Shown: positions 44,101 through 53,498, numbered from the stretch's first letter. The stretch: 64,000 bases of DNA from JAFAHD01 sp963772515 (GCA_963772515.1 CAVYXC010000003.1:638925-702924); one strand, 5' to 3'. Made by a program: numbers and translations. Notes: generated from the letters alone by a model not told the origin.

Positions 44101-44310
44101 CCGGCCGTGGCATCGCGCAGCTCGCTCGGGGTCGTCGTCATCGGCGGACTCATCAGCTCGCTGCTGCTCACGCTCGTTCTCATCCCCGTGGTCTACATGT
44201 GGCTCAGTCCTAAGGAGATCAAGGTCAAAAGCGAGCGCGTCGCGGCCGCATTGCGCGCCGTCAACGACTCGGACGAGATCGACAGCTCGGGCACAGGCGC
44301 GGCCCGCTAA
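41119..44310 (+). CDS. RND efflux permease (AcrB-like)
   Basis: 1063 residues, a second RND permease not closely similar to the one at 31643-34957. The N-terminal helix, DVPHIVVILFYPGASPAEM, GILVDDSIVVLENI in helix 4 and VSKNGILLVDFAN near the end are all in place, so it is intact. It runs directly toward the MFS transporter 18 bp downstream and the PlsC-like gene, suggesting one transcript. No adaptor or outer-membrane channel gene is present nearby. Substrates unknown. Confidence 0.92.
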   Translation: MLTKLFVSRPTLAAVLVALITIGGLLAALSLRMQDLPNVDVPHIVVILFYPGASPAEMSDGIVRPIEDQLAGAPGLEHIQTRVQQGFATVLAEFSLHSKKTDALVEVQRRMQAVQAQLPSDLPAPVIETFDPGESDIVSLSVASDTLSPGALSSLISNKIVPALEQVNGVGNVESYGIVTPSIEVEVDPRKLQTAGLAINDVVGAIAGSNVRAPGGILFGGQRETGINIRGDITGAASVADLPIGSAPLTDSQFHALLNPNVPSPRLYKVADVAKVTDGNEPQRIYAYVNGKPTLLLNIKKETSASEIDTAQGVLKMLPELQRQFPDVVITVINDQSSSTRQQVYGVMRTLIEGIILVAIVMVFFLRSWRNATAVLIAIPTSLFATLMVMQLGHFTLDTVSLLAMTLITGILVDDSIVVLENIQRHYEMGESPFLAAINGRLEISLAAIVITLVDVVVFLPIAFLPGIVGRFLSEFALVVVTATLASLVVSFTVTPALAGNWALLSKGRFISFTARFARFFDRLRAWYADVALPWGLSHGGSVATIAIVSLVAAVALIPLGVVGFEFDPAQDNGEIFVQIGYPSGTPLAHTRDTALAIEHEVDAIDDVRSEATMVGAAMSPVGGYLVDGAIAQIDIHLKDRRKHSTDYWVTKLRDIADRLAPGAAPVVIPVTDRHSGNSQPLDYLVTDTSGDPSKYAQRVYELLRDTPGAVNVYSSAATLAPQLNVTFDRDLARGHNISLAVAATAIRAAFDGVRATQFEGPDGLKGVQVIYPPQYQRDKRQLLDVPLRTLTGEIVKIGDFARLDYGEGPRSIDRVDRQTVVHVSANVEPGVALSNVDTAFQRRLAELSLPVSVKVVPNSAGNQQNLSDTVHGMALAIVLGVVLVFLLMVALYNSYITPFIIITSVPLAVVGAIGALALTRETLNAFSMIGTVLLIGLVSKNGILLVDFANQLRERGMDRLAAIVESARTRFRPIVMTTVAMIFGMLPLALGLDPAVASRSSLGVVVIGGLISSLLLTLVLIPVVYMWLSPKEIKVKSERVAAALRAVNDSDEIDSSGTGAAR

Positions 44311-44328
44311 GCCGTCCAACCCCACGCC

Positions 44329-45540
44329 ATGCTCTCGCTCGGCGTACGCGATCAGTCGTTACTGAACGCCTATTGGATCCCGTTGAACTTCCAGGGCTCG
44401 GCCCTGCTGGCGATCGCCGTTCCCGCTGCGCTTCTCAAGTTCCAGAACCACACGCAGCAGCTCGCCATTCTGGTCAGCATCGCGGCAGCGATCTCGATCT
44501 TCGTGCCGCCGCCGATCGGCGCGCTATCCGACTACTTGCGCCGGCGCGGCGGCCACCGCCGCCCCTTCATCCTGGCCGGGACCGCTCTCAACGCCGCCGC
44601 GCTCGTCTGGCTAGCGTACACCGGCACGCTGTGGACGTTCGCCGCCGCGCTGTTCGTCGCGGTGATCGGCCAGAGCATCAGCACGGCGACGTATCAAGCG
44701 CTCATCCCCGAGGTCGTGCCGCGCGAGCACTGGGGCACGTCGGCCGGTTACCAAGGCGTGGCTTCGCTGGTCGGCGCGGTCGGCGGCTTGGCGGTCGCCG
44801 GCTTGACCACGCCCGAGCAGACGTTCTTGTGGACCGCGCTCGTCGTTGCGCTCGGCGGCGTTACCGTCGCACTGACGCCGGAGGGCCGCTACGTCGAGCC
44901 CGACCACGTCCACGTCAGCGATTGGCACAACTTCGGCGTGGTGTTCGCGTCGCGTTTCTCGACCCTCATGGGGATGACGCTGCTGAGCACGTTCGTGTTG
45001 TATTTCTTCAGCGATGTCGAAAAAGTCAAGAATCCATCCGTGAGCACCATGCTGTTCGGCATCCTCGCGCTGGTCGGAGCGATCGTCACAGCGTTCTGGA
45101 CGGGCACCATGTCAGACCGCGTGCCGCGTAAGTACATCCTCGCCGCAGCCGGCATCCCGATGGCGCTCGCCGTTGTCGGATTTGCGCTTGCGCCGCAGCA
45201 GCAATACCTCATCTATTACGCGCTGTGCTTCGGCCTGGGCTACGGCGCGTTCTTAGCCGTCGGCTGGGCGCTGGCGATCGACTCCGTGCCGCAGATGCGC
45301 GACGTGGCGCGCGATCTCGGCATCTGGGGCATCGCGTCGAACCTGCCGAACGTCGTCGCGCCGCTCGTGGGCGGCTGGCTCCTCGCGCGCTACTTGAGCC
45401 CGCTGGCCGGCTACAAGATGCTCTTCTTGCTCGCGGGCCTCACCTTCGCGCTGGGCTCGATCATCGTCTTGTGGGTCAAGCCGCGGCCGGTCACCGCGGA
45501 CGCAGCGCATGCGGTCGAGCTCGCCCAGCCGCCTTCGTGA
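44329..45540 (+). CDS. MFS transporter
   Basis: 403 residues with 12 hydrophobic segments. The MFS loop 2-3 motif appears as GALSDYLRRRGGHRRPF, and the corresponding loop in the second half as GTMSDRVPRKYILA, so the fold is complete. The relation to sugar/cation symporter-type (SLC45-like) MFS is suggested by the N-terminal half. Substrate unknown. It starts 18 bp after the RND gene, and its stop overlaps the GTG of the next gene by four bases (GTGA). Confidence 0.85.
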   Translation: MLSLGVRDQSLLNAYWIPLNFQGSALLAIAVPAALLKFQNHTQQLAILVSIAAAISIFVPPPIGALSDYLRRRGGHRRPFILAGTALNAAALVWLAYTGTLWTFAAALFVAVIGQSISTATYQALIPEVVPREHWGTSAGYQGVASLVGAVGGLAVAGLTTPEQTFLWTALVVALGGVTVALTPEGRYVEPDHVHVSDWHNFGVVFASRFSTLMGMTLLSTFVLYFFSDVEKVKNPSVSTMLFGILALVGAIVTAFWTGTMSDRVPRKYILAAAGIPMALAVVGFALAPQQQYLIYYALCFGLGYGAFLAVGWALAIDSVPQMRDVARDLGIWGIASNLPNVVAPLVGGWLLARYLSPLAGYKMLFLLAGLTFALGSIIVLWVKPRPVTADAAHAVELAQPPS

Positions 45541-46724
45541 TCAGCTTTCAGGCGTTCGTCTGCTTCGCCATATGGCCGTGGTATTGGAACGCCTACCGCG
45601 TCCGCGGGTGGGGCCGGCTGCCCAAGCCGCGCGGGCCGACGCTGTGCATCGCCAACCATCAGCACGACCTCGACGACAAGGTCACGATCTCGTACATCGA
45701 GCGCGGCGGCCCGTGGAACAAGACGATCTACACGGTCAGCGGCCGGCGGCTATTCGAGCCCGGCGCGTTTGGCTATCATGTTCCGTGGACCGAGCCGCTG
45801 ACGCGCGGCGTTGACGCGACGAAGCTGTTCCTTGCGATCGGCATGGTCCCCATCGAGAATCAGCCCCGCACGAGACCTGTCGCGGGTTTTGCACAGGCCG
45901 TGTACGACCGCCACGGCGATCTGCCGCTGGCCGACGTCTTCGCGCCCACCATCCTCGAGATGCTGGGCACGGATGCCCAGGGCAAGACGCTCTCATACCT
46001 GTTCGGCTCGACGACCTTCCGCCGGTCGCGCGGCTTGGAGGTCCCCATCAAATGGATCCACGAGCCGTACCGGCGCGAGCTGCTCGACGAGATGCGCGTG
46101 CAGATGGACGCAGATATGCGCGGCCTCGAAACGCTGCTCGCGAGCGGCGAGACGTTCTGGCTGACGCCGGAGGGGCGTTTCTCGAAGACCGGACGCATGA
46201 ACAAACTGCGCGAGGCGCTGTGGCGTCTCGCCCCGCTGGCGCAGGAGATCTACACGATCGCCATCAGCTATGACGTCTTCGTCGGCCGCCGGCTCTCGAT
46301 GCTCTTTCGCGTCCTGCCCGCGCTCGATCGAAACGACCTCGGCAACTCGATGAAGGCGCCGCGGCCGGTGACCGTCAGCCAACTGCTGGCTGACTATCTG
46401 TGCGGCGTCGCGTTCGCGGAGCGCGCCGATACGACGTTCACGCAAGCGCAGGCGCTTGACGCCGTGCGCGAACGGCTCGCGGCGCTGCCGCCGATCGCAT
46501 GGGTCGAGCCCGAGCTGCGCGCCTCGCCGGAGCGCATGACGCGCGCCGGGCTGCACGGTCTGCAGCGCCTCGGCATCGCGGCCGCAACGCCAGACGGCTA
46601 CCGTTTGACAGGCGTCCGTACTGACCCGCGCTTTCCGAACGCGGAGGATATCCTCGCCCACCAGGCGGCCTTTTTCCAAGAGTCGAGTGAGGCGTGGCGC
46701 GTTTTTTCAGCGAGGGAGGGATAG
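45537..46724 (+). CDS. PlsC-like glycerophospholipid acyltransferase
   Basis: 395 residues from a GTG that overlaps the MFS stop, a translational coupling signal. ANHQHDLDD near residue 38 provides the HX4D catalytic motif of 1-acyl-glycerol-3-phosphate acyltransferases, and TPEGRFSKTGRM near residue 205 the later EG(x)R motif that binds the glycerol-phosphate group. The protein is longer than standard PlsC (about 250 residues), with a C-terminal extension of about 120 residues without a clear family. Likely transfers an acyl group to a lipid or secondary metabolite. Confidence 0.75.
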   Translation: MISFQAFVCFAIWPWYWNAYRVRGWGRLPKPRGPTLCIANHQHDLDDKVTISYIERGGPWNKTIYTVSGRRLFEPGAFGYHVPWTEPLTRGVDATKLFLAIGMVPIENQPRTRPVAGFAQAVYDRHGDLPLADVFAPTILEMLGTDAQGKTLSYLFGSTTFRRSRGLEVPIKWIHEPYRRELLDEMRVQMDADMRGLETLLASGETFWLTPEGRFSKTGRMNKLREALWRLAPLAQEIYTIAISYDVFVGRRLSMLFRVLPALDRNDLGNSMKAPRPVTVSQLLADYLCGVAFAERADTTFTQAQALDAVRERLAALPPIAWVEPELRASPERMTRAGLHGLQRLGIAAATPDGYRLTGVRTDPRFPNAEDILAHQAAFFQESSEAWRVFSAREG

Positions 46725-46766
46725 GCGGCCAAGCGGTCGCACCCCCCTACCTTCGGAGGAGCACAC

Positions 46767-49700
46767 ATGCAAAGCTCGATGACCTTGCGTAGCGTCGCGT
46801 TTTCATGCGCGTTAGGTGCGTTATTCCTCGCGTGTCTAGCCGGCCGTGCGGGAGCCGGAACGACCGGCGCGCTTGCAGGCTTCGTGCAGACGGCGCAAGA
46901 CGCGCCGATCGCGGAAGTCAAGATCAGCGCGACGTCGCCGTCGCAAAACGCGGCCACCGAGACGGACTTGCGCGGCCAGTTCACGTTCGTCGCCCTGTTC
47001 CCTGACACATATGCCGTCACGGCGTCAAAGACCGGATACCAGACCGTGACGATCACCGGCATCGACGTGGTCGCCGACAACACGCGCACGCTCCAGATCG
47101 TGCTCGCGCCGATCAAAACGTTGGGCAATATCGTGGTCTCGCGCGGCGGCCTCGTCAGCGCCGGCACGACGGTCGACGTCTACTCCATCAATCGTCCGCT
47201 GCAAAAGACGCTTGTCGGCCTGAACGGCGGCTACGGCATCAACAACGACTATTCGTCCATCGCGGCGGTGCCGGGCGCCTTCGTCCCGCCGATCGCGAGC
47301 GGCTGGAACCAACCGGTCTTCATCCGCGGCGGGGCATTCGACGAAGTGGGCTACGAGTTCGACGGCATCCCTGTCAACCGGACGTTCGACAACGCGCCGT
47401 TGACCACGCTGTCGACGGTTGGTCAGCAATCGCTGCAAGTCTACACCGGTGCCGCTCCCGCCGACGCCGAGTCGCACGGTCTGTCGGGCTATGTGAACCA
47501 AGTCGTCCGCACCGGCACGTACCCGGGGTTCGCCGATCTGACGCTGGGCGTCGGCTCGCCGTCGTTCTATAACAGCTATGATTTCGAAGCCGGCGGCGCA
47601 TCACCCGATCGCCGGCTCACGTACTTCATCGCGTCGGGCGGCTACGGCCAGGCGTTCCGCTACGTCGATCAATCCAATGGCGCGTCCTTCTCGACCAACT
47701 TCGGGCAGCCGTTCGACCTTCAAAACGCCGCGCTTGGCCCGGTCGCCGGCGGCATGCCGGGATGCGGCGTGCCCAACGGGTCGAACTACACCGGTTGCTA
47801 TGCGAACACCGGCTTCTTCATGCAACTGCCGGCGGGTCCCGGCGGTTACGTGATCGGCCCGTATGTGATGGGCCGCAACTCGCGCATCGACGACAGCAAC
47901 AACATGGCGAACTTCCATTTCGCCATACCGCGCGGCGGCAAGAACGCCGACGACGACGTCCAGCTCCTGTATTACGTCTCGCAGATGTACACAGACGAAT
48001 ACTCGTCGTACAACGACTGGGGCGGCTCGTCGTTCTGGAACGGCTACGACATGACGCCTGGCCTCCATTCGGGCCAGGTCGCGAAGTTCGTGCCCGGCTT
48101 CCAATACAATGGATCGCTGCTGCAGCCCGTGACCGGCACGCTCGGCGGGCTCCCCGACGACGTGATCCCTTACTTCTTCCCCAGCGCCGGCATCTATGGC
48201 GGAGGGGCGCAGATTCCCATCAACCAGGAGGACGCCCAGTCAAACGCACTGGCCATCACCAAAGTGCAGTACACGCACTTCTTCAGCCCGTCAGCGTATC
48301 TGCGCATCTACGGGTTCACTTCCTATTCCAACTGGTTCACGTACAGCCCGAACGGCGAGCAGCAATTCTACGTCAGTCTGCCCGCCGATCAGGAGCTGTC
48401 GAACCATCAACGCGGCCTTTCGGCCGATTACAACGCGCAACTAAGCACACATCATCTCTTCAAGGCGCAGGCGTCGTACACGTACGGCCACGATTACAGC
48501 GTCAACAATAATCAGCCGTCGACATCACAACAAGGGGCGCCGTGGTTCCCCGCACCCCAAACGGCGTTTGCCGCGCTCGTGAGCGCGACCAACCCAACCA
48601 ACGGCACGTGCTACTATTTGAGTTTCCCGTTCCCGGCAGGGCCGCCCGGAGCGCCCACGCCCACCTCGTGCGAGCCGATCACACCGCTGCCGAGCCTGCA
48701 GCAGACCGGCTTCACGTTCATCAATCAGAAATTCCTGACGTTCGCGGGACCGTATTTCCCGGCACCGCCGGGAGGCTGCGGCGGAGCCTCCGCGTGCGAA
48801 TGGTTAGCGCTTGAGAATGGTCAGACGGGGACAGTGAACGCCGTCACGCCCAAGTTCACCGGCATATCGCTGGAAGACCAGTGGACGCCGTCCTCACGGC
48901 TGCATGCGAGCATCGGTTTGCGCTGGGACCGCTTCGAGTACGATGTTCCGTCGACCCTGGGCGGACCGGCGCGCGCTTTCTGGTTCAACGCCTGGAACAA
49001 TGTCATGTGCGTCAACCCGGGCTTCAATGGCGGCAATCCGATCGATGAGACGCTGCTCGGGGCGACGCCCGGCACGCCGTGTAACACGATTCCGGTTCCG
49101 CCCGGCGGCGGTCCGGACTTCGCGCAGGCGACACTGACCAACGGCACCGCTAACGGAGCCCAGGTCGTGTACAACATCGTGCAGCCGCGCATCGGCGGCA
49201 CCTACACCCTCGACTTCTTCGACGTGCTGCGCTTCTCGTACGGCGTGTACGCGCAGCCCGCACCGTCGCAGTTCCAATACACCGACACGCTGCAGCAGAA
49301 CCTGCCCGCGTACATCGGACCACTCTATTATGCCCTGGGCGACACGACGCCGCTGCACTCGGTGAAGCCGCAAGTGTCGTACAACTACGATCTCTCGTAC
49401 GAGCACCGTTTCAACGACGCGGATACAAGCCTCAAGTTCACGCCCTTCCAGCGCGTCACGCGGGATCAGATCCAGCGCTTCTTCATCAACCCGACCACCG
49501 GCACGCTCGGCGGCGTCAACGCGGGCAAACAGACGAGCAGCGGTTTCGAGTTCCAACTGCAAAAGGGCGACTTCACCCACGACGGACTTTCGATTCTGCT
49601 CTCCTACACCTATACGCATAGCTCGATCGTCTATTCGCCGCTGGCCAACGGCGCGACGCTGCTCTCGGGCGTGAACAGCTCGATCCAGCAGTACAACTCG

Positions 49701-50489
49701 TTCACGTCGGCCTGCGTGGGTGCGATACCGTCAAGCAATCCGACGTCGCCCTGCGGCGTCTACGGCGGCTCTAACGCGATCCCGACCGAGCTGAGCGGGG
49801 TCGCTAACCCGTACTACAATGCGCCGATGCGCTCATTGCTCAACCCGAGCGCGGCATACCCCACCTACTACGTGGTGCCGACCGGCACACAGCTGTCGAC
49901 CGCTAGCTACGGCGTGCCGAGTTTCATGGCGCTGACGTTGAGCTACAAGCATCAGCGCCTCACGGTCGCGCCGCTGCTCCAATACGTCCAAGGCAGCCAA
50001 TATGGAGCGCCGCAGCAGCAGATCGGCGTCGATCCGACGACGTGCGCGCCATTGGCGAGCGCACCGCCGGTCGGAAGCGATCCGCGCTATCCCTTCGGCG
50101 GTACGGGCACCGGCTACGACGCCACGACGTGCTCCGGAACCCTTGTGATTCCGGATCAGTACACGGGCAACTTCGATGCGCCGGGCGCGTTCAAAGAGCC
50201 GAACCTGTTCGCGCTGCACGCGCAGGTCGGCTACGAGCTTTCGAACTACACGAACCTGCGCTTCACGCTGACGAACATCTACACCAAGTGTTCGGGCGGC
50301 ACGTCACTGCCGTGGGTGACGGGTAACGGCTCGACGTGCGGCTACGACTTCTTGCAAGGCCATATCCCTCCGGTCGGCAACATCTTCAACCCGGGCGACC
50401 CGATCCAGCCGTTGGTGAAATACCCGTACGGCGCGGCGCTGTCGGCGCAGCCCTTCAACGTCTACATGAACATGGAATTCAAGGTGTAG
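46767..50489 (+). CDS. TonB-dependent receptor with carboxypeptidase-regulatory N-terminus
   Basis: 1240 residues. A signal peptide (to about residue 30) is followed by a CarboxypepD_reg beta-sandwich (ALAGFVQTAQDAPIAEVKISA, then FVALFPDTYAVTASKTGY), a plug domain (PVFIRGGAFDEVGYEFDGIPVNR) and a large beta-barrel with the long aromatic strands and extended loops of the SusC/OmpA-plug type common in soil bacteria. The last residues, NMEFKV, end in a hydrophobic/aromatic pattern for barrel insertion. It imports a large substrate across the outer membrane with energy from TonB. TCGGAGGAG lies ahead of the ATG. Confidence 0.9.
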   Translation: MQSSMTLRSVAFSCALGALFLACLAGRAGAGTTGALAGFVQTAQDAPIAEVKISATSPSQNAATETDLRGQFTFVALFPDTYAVTASKTGYQTVTITGIDVVADNTRTLQIVLAPIKTLGNIVVSRGGLVSAGTTVDVYSINRPLQKTLVGLNGGYGINNDYSSIAAVPGAFVPPIASGWNQPVFIRGGAFDEVGYEFDGIPVNRTFDNAPLTTLSTVGQQSLQVYTGAAPADAESHGLSGYVNQVVRTGTYPGFADLTLGVGSPSFYNSYDFEAGGASPDRRLTYFIASGGYGQAFRYVDQSNGASFSTNFGQPFDLQNAALGPVAGGMPGCGVPNGSNYTGCYANTGFFMQLPAGPGGYVIGPYVMGRNSRIDDSNNMANFHFAIPRGGKNADDDVQLLYYVSQMYTDEYSSYNDWGGSSFWNGYDMTPGLHSGQVAKFVPGFQYNGSLLQPVTGTLGGLPDDVIPYFFPSAGIYGGGAQIPINQEDAQSNALAITKVQYTHFFSPSAYLRIYGFTSYSNWFTYSPNGEQQFYVSLPADQELSNHQRGLSADYNAQLSTHHLFKAQASYTYGHDYSVNNNQPSTSQQGAPWFPAPQTAFAALVSATNPTNGTCYYLSFPFPAGPPGAPTPTSCEPITPLPSLQQTGFTFINQKFLTFAGPYFPAPPGGCGGASACEWLALENGQTGTVNAVTPKFTGISLEDQWTPSSRLHASIGLRWDRFEYDVPSTLGGPARAFWFNAWNNVMCVNPGFNGGNPIDETLLGATPGTPCNTIPVPPGGGPDFAQATLTNGTANGAQVVYNIVQPRIGGTYTLDFFDVLRFSYGVYAQPAPSQFQYTDTLQQNLPAYIGPLYYALGDTTPLHSVKPQVSYNYDLSYEHRFNDADTSLKFTPFQRVTRDQIQRFFINPTTGTLGGVNAGKQTSSGFEFQLQKGDFTHDGLSILLSYTYTHSSIVYSPLANGATLLSGVNSSIQQYNSFTSACVGAIPSSNPTSPCGVYGGSNAIPTELSGVANPYYNAPMRSLLNPSAAYPTYYVVPTGTQLSTASYGVPSFMALTLSYKHQRLTVAPLLQYVQGSQYGAPQQQIGVDPTTCAPLASAPPVGSDPRYPFGGTGTGYDATTCSGTLVIPDQYTGNFDAPGAFKEPNLFALHAQVGYELSNYTNLRFTLTNIYTKCSGGTSLPWVTGNGSTCGYDFLQGHIPPVGNIFNPGDPIQPLVKYPYGAALSAQPFNVYMNMEFKV

Positions 50490-50664
50490 GCGAGTCCATA
50501 GTACCAAAGGCCGCCCCATCCATCGGCACTGGGCAGGCTTCGGCTGCACACACCTGGATTGTCATACGCTGGAAACAGGCGGACTAAGAGACTCTGCCTG
50601 TGTTCGCTCGCATCTTGGGACCCCTGTTCACGGTGATGGACGAGAGCCCCGCGGGCTGGCTATC

Positions 50665-51048
50665 TTAGCGGAAACGGAACTGCAGTCGCAACTCCGGTTC
50701 TCTGTGAATGGCCCCAATGCCATTGCTGCAATTGGGGGTGCCATTACATGATAGGTTCGAAAGATGCCCATTTCCTGCGCTTACTATTAGAATGACCGCC
50801 ACGACGACGACGACGACTCCAATAATGATATACGTCGTCGCGTTACTGTGTTTGGGCTCAGGAGACGGTGCGGGCGACGGCGCAGTGGTGGGCGCGGGCG
50901 ATGCGGCGGGGGTTGGTGCCGCTGACGGTGCTGGGCTAGCGGACTCAGCTACTGGTGTGCCACTGCCGGCGGATGCTATAGCCGAGAACGCTGGACTTAG
51001 GGCGATGAGTGCCGACAGAACTCCAACAGCGATCGTAGGCGTGCGCAT
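50665..51048 (-). CDS. Small secreted or membrane-anchored protein of unknown function
   Basis: 127 residues from the ATG at 51048 with GGAGGT ahead. A signal peptide (to about residue 26) is followed by a Pro/Ala/Ser/Thr-rich linker and a strong C-terminal hydrophobic segment (TTYIIIGVVVVVVAVILIVSAG). It would sit in the membrane with the linker outside. The C-terminus (LRLQFRFR) is basic. No family is recognised. Confidence 0.5.
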   Translation of the reverse strand: MRTPTIAVGVLSALIALSPAFSAIASAGSGTPVAESASPAPSAAPTPAASPAPTTAPSPAPSPEPKHSNATTYIIIGVVVVVVAVILIVSAGNGHLSNLSCNGTPNCSNGIGAIHREPELRLQFRFR

Positions 51049-51349
51049 GACACGACCTCCATCTATTGACGATAAACTTATCCCTAGTTCATCCCTCGAT
51101 TGCGGAACGCATAGCATGAGTGAAACAAATCAACAACCGGGCCCTCGGAAAAGCTGATTATACTTAGTTCTTGAAACAACGTGTATCGCCGCGCTTGCTA
51201 TTCGGGCGGCAGTCGCCATTTTTGTGGGCGGCTGTTGTACGGGTTCATTCGCCGGCTGGCGAGATTCCGCGAAAGCTCCTTGAACGGAAGCTAGACTTCG
51301 GCGCTTACGCGAACCAGTGTGTGGTTCCTTTACGGACTGCGGCGACGAG
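51049..51349. other. Intergenic, nothing recognised
   Basis: About 300 bp between the small anchored protein and the SRPBCC-like gene. No coding frame, hairpin or repeat stands out. Confidence 0.4.
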
Positions 51350-51829
51350 CTACCGTAATTGCTCTGCTGTCTGGGCGGTTTCCATGCCGTCGCGGATCTC
51401 TTCGAGCAGCCGGCGCGCGGTCGCCACGGCGATGTGCCGCCCGATGACCGCGTCAAATCCCTTGCCCACAGCCCCGAGCGGCGGTTCATACCCGCCTGAG
51501 AGCGTCAGCACGCACGAACCGTAGTCCTCGTCCTCGCTGATCGTCAATGCGCCGTTGAACGTGGGGAACGGTCCGCCGCCGGTGGGCGACCATTGGACCA
51601 CGAGAGGCTTGGTGAGATGAGTCGGATCATCGGCTGGAGTGAGCTTCGCGGTGACGTCGCGCGCGACGCTCATCTCGCCCGGAATCCCGAGATCGCGCGC
51701 TTTGACGCGCAGCGAGAGCGACGCGGGCGCGCCCGGACGCCAGCCGATGCTTTCCAGATATGCCTTGAGATACTGTGGCGCCGGGCCATAGGGCGCTTGC
51801 ACGTACGCCCGCTCGTTCAGCTGCGTCAT
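51350..51829 (-). CDS. SRPBCC-like protein
   Basis: 159 residues, soluble. The N-terminal APQYLKAYLESIGW and the following GIPGEMSVARDVTAKLTP, VVQWSPTGGGPFPTFNGALTI and LSGGYEPPLGAVGKGFDAVIGR fit the START/SRPBCC lipid- or polyketide-binding fold, where the last helix covers a hydrophobic cavity. Ligand unknown. It starts 16 bp after mgsA and is probably in the same operon. Confidence 0.6.
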   Translation of the reverse strand: MTQLNERAYVQAPYGPAPQYLKAYLESIGWRPGAPASLSLRVKARDLGIPGEMSVARDVTAKLTPADDPTHLTKPLVVQWSPTGGGPFPTFNGALTISEDEDYGSCVLTLSGGYEPPLGAVGKGFDAVIGRHIAVATARRLLEEIRDGMETAQTAEQLR

Positions 51830-51845
51830 GGGGAGACCTGTGCGC

Positions 51846-52295
51846 CTACGCCCCGGCTACTTCCTTTGACTCGTGATACCACACGTCGGCGAACAGCGGC
51901 GACGAGATGAGCAGGTCGGCCGACCGCCGATTGCATGCGATGGGCACGTCGTAGAGCACGGCGAGGCGCAACAGCGCTTTCACGTCGACGTCATGGGGCT
52001 GAGGCGTGAGCGGATCCCAGAAAAAGAACACGACGTCGATGCGACCCTCAGCGATCAGCGCGCCGACTTGGGCGTCGCCGCCCAGCGGTCCGGAGAGCAG
52101 TTTGTGGATGCGTATGCCGAGCCGCTCCTCGACGAGCGAGCCGGTGGTCGCGGTGGCGAAGACCGTGCAGCGCGACAGCGTGCCGCCGTTGAAGGCGACC
52201 CACTGGGCCATCTCTTCCTTGCGCGCGTCGTGGGCGATCACCGCCACGCGCGGGCGGGGCTCATCGGGCGCTTCGTGCCAGTGCTGGTTTAGCAT
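51846..52295 (-). CDS. mgsA: Methylglyoxal synthase
   Basis: About 149 residues from the ATG at 52295 (longer in-frame starts exist up to 52355). It makes methylglyoxal from dihydroxyacetone phosphate, a bypass of lower glycolysis when phosphate is short. Signatures are unmistakable: VAVIAHDARKEEMAQWV, ATTGSLVEERLGIRIHKLL, SGPLGGDAQVGALIAEGRID and FFFWDPLTPQPHDVDVKALL. The catalytic Asp and the phosphate-binding Thr/Gly residues are kept. The start overlaps the stop of the gene at 52261-53346 by 35 bp, suggesting co-transcription. Confidence 0.93.
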   Translation of the reverse strand: MLNQHWHEAPDEPRPRVAVIAHDARKEEMAQWVAFNGGTLSRCTVFATATTGSLVEERLGIRIHKLLSGPLGGDAQVGALIAEGRIDVVFFFWDPLTPQPHDVDVKALLRLAVLYDVPIACNRRSADLLISSPLFADVWYHESKEVAGA

Positions 52296-53346
52296 GGCCA
52301 CCATCATAGCGGATGATAGTCGAACCCGGGCTGCGGCCTGCGACTCGTGTCGCACCAGACATCGTCACCTTGCTCTGCGGCGTGAAGTCAGGCGGAATCG
52401 CGAAGAGCCCGGTATCGCCCGCGCCGAGCTTCACGACATTGCCCCGCTCGGTGACCGCGATGATAGGGCCGATCTTGATCGGGCCCGCAGCCATGGTCAT
52501 CACGAGGCTGAAATACAGCATGAGGTTCGGCGGCGGCACGCCGGTAAGCGCGAGCTTGTTCTGCACGGCGCAGTGCGCAAACATGTGCGGCGTCGTGGCG
52601 TTGGTGAAGTTGGTGAACGGATCTCGCTGGACGGTCAGAAAATCCGCGGCCTGGTACAGCACCCATTTCATGCTGCCCTGGATCTGGATGCACGTCGCGC
52701 TTGCCTGCAGCGTCGTGAAATCACCCTCGCCAGTCGTGCCTGTGGTTTGCAGGCCGTCAATCGACATTCCCGGAGCTTTCGCGCTGCTGATTTCGATGAG
52801 GTAGTTGTAGGACGGTGGCGCGGAAGGCGAGGGCGATGGGCTCGCAGATGGCGGGGCGGCCAGCGACCCGGATGGCGCCGGCATCGGCATCGGCGGCGGC
52901 GGAGTCTTGTCGGTGTGATAGGTCTTGGTCTTCAGATTCAAATAGATGGTCTGGCCGAGATCTGGGCGGGAGATCGTCGCCGTCTGCGTGATCAAGTCGT
53001 CGACGCGGATCCAGTCGCCGAGATATGAGTAGCGGTACAGCGCTATGAACTCGGGCGTGGTCGAGAACATGTTGGCGCCAAGGTTGCCTTGGATGTTCCC
53101 GTGGACGTCCGGGTAGGTATCGGCGGGCGCGACGCGCTTGATGAGCGTCTCGCGATCCGTCGTAAAGGAGCCCGGAGCGATCGGTTTGATGTCGACGCCG
53201 TGCCAGCGGATCTCGTCGTAGGCGACGCCGGTCTGCACGGGCGTGGCTTGCGGGGAAGGCGCGGTTTGGTCGGCGCGCGCTGCCGCGGCGCTCAAAAGGA
53301 TAACGATCGCGCACCAGATACACGCGCGTAAGGGGAACATCAGCAT
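52261..53346 (-). CDS. Secreted protein of unknown function
   Basis: 361 residues with a signal peptide (ending AARA, near residue 25). A beta-rich region (residues about 30-145) containing YSYLGDWIRVDDL is followed by a Pro/Ser-rich linker (PPPPMPMPAPSG, then SPSPSPSAPPS) and a second globular region with LIEISSAKAPGMSIDGLQTTG. Cys are few. I recognise no family. It overlaps the start of mgsA at the 3' end; upstream lies tRNA-Val. Confidence 0.5.
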   Translation of the reverse strand: MLMFPLRACIWCAIVILLSAAAARADQTAPSPQATPVQTGVAYDEIRWHGVDIKPIAPGSFTTDRETLIKRVAPADTYPDVHGNIQGNLGANMFSTTPEFIALYRYSYLGDWIRVDDLITQTATISRPDLGQTIYLNLKTKTYHTDKTPPPPMPMPAPSGSLAAPPSASPSPSPSAPPSYNYLIEISSAKAPGMSIDGLQTTGTTGEGDFTTLQASATCIQIQGSMKWVLYQAADFLTVQRDPFTNFTNATTPHMFAHCAVQNKLALTGVPPPNLMLYFSLVMTMAAGPIKIGPIIAVTERGNVVKLGAGDTGLFAIPPDFTPQSKVTMSGATRVAGRSPGSTIIRYDGGHAKPALARSAR

Positions 53347-53371
53347 GCCGCCGCTTTTGAAGCCGTGAGAA

Positions 53372-53443
<72 letters not shown>

Positions 53444-53498
53444 GAGCCTGATTTTACAAAGATTTGGCCGCTTTCGTCTCTACAGCCTGCCGGCGGCG

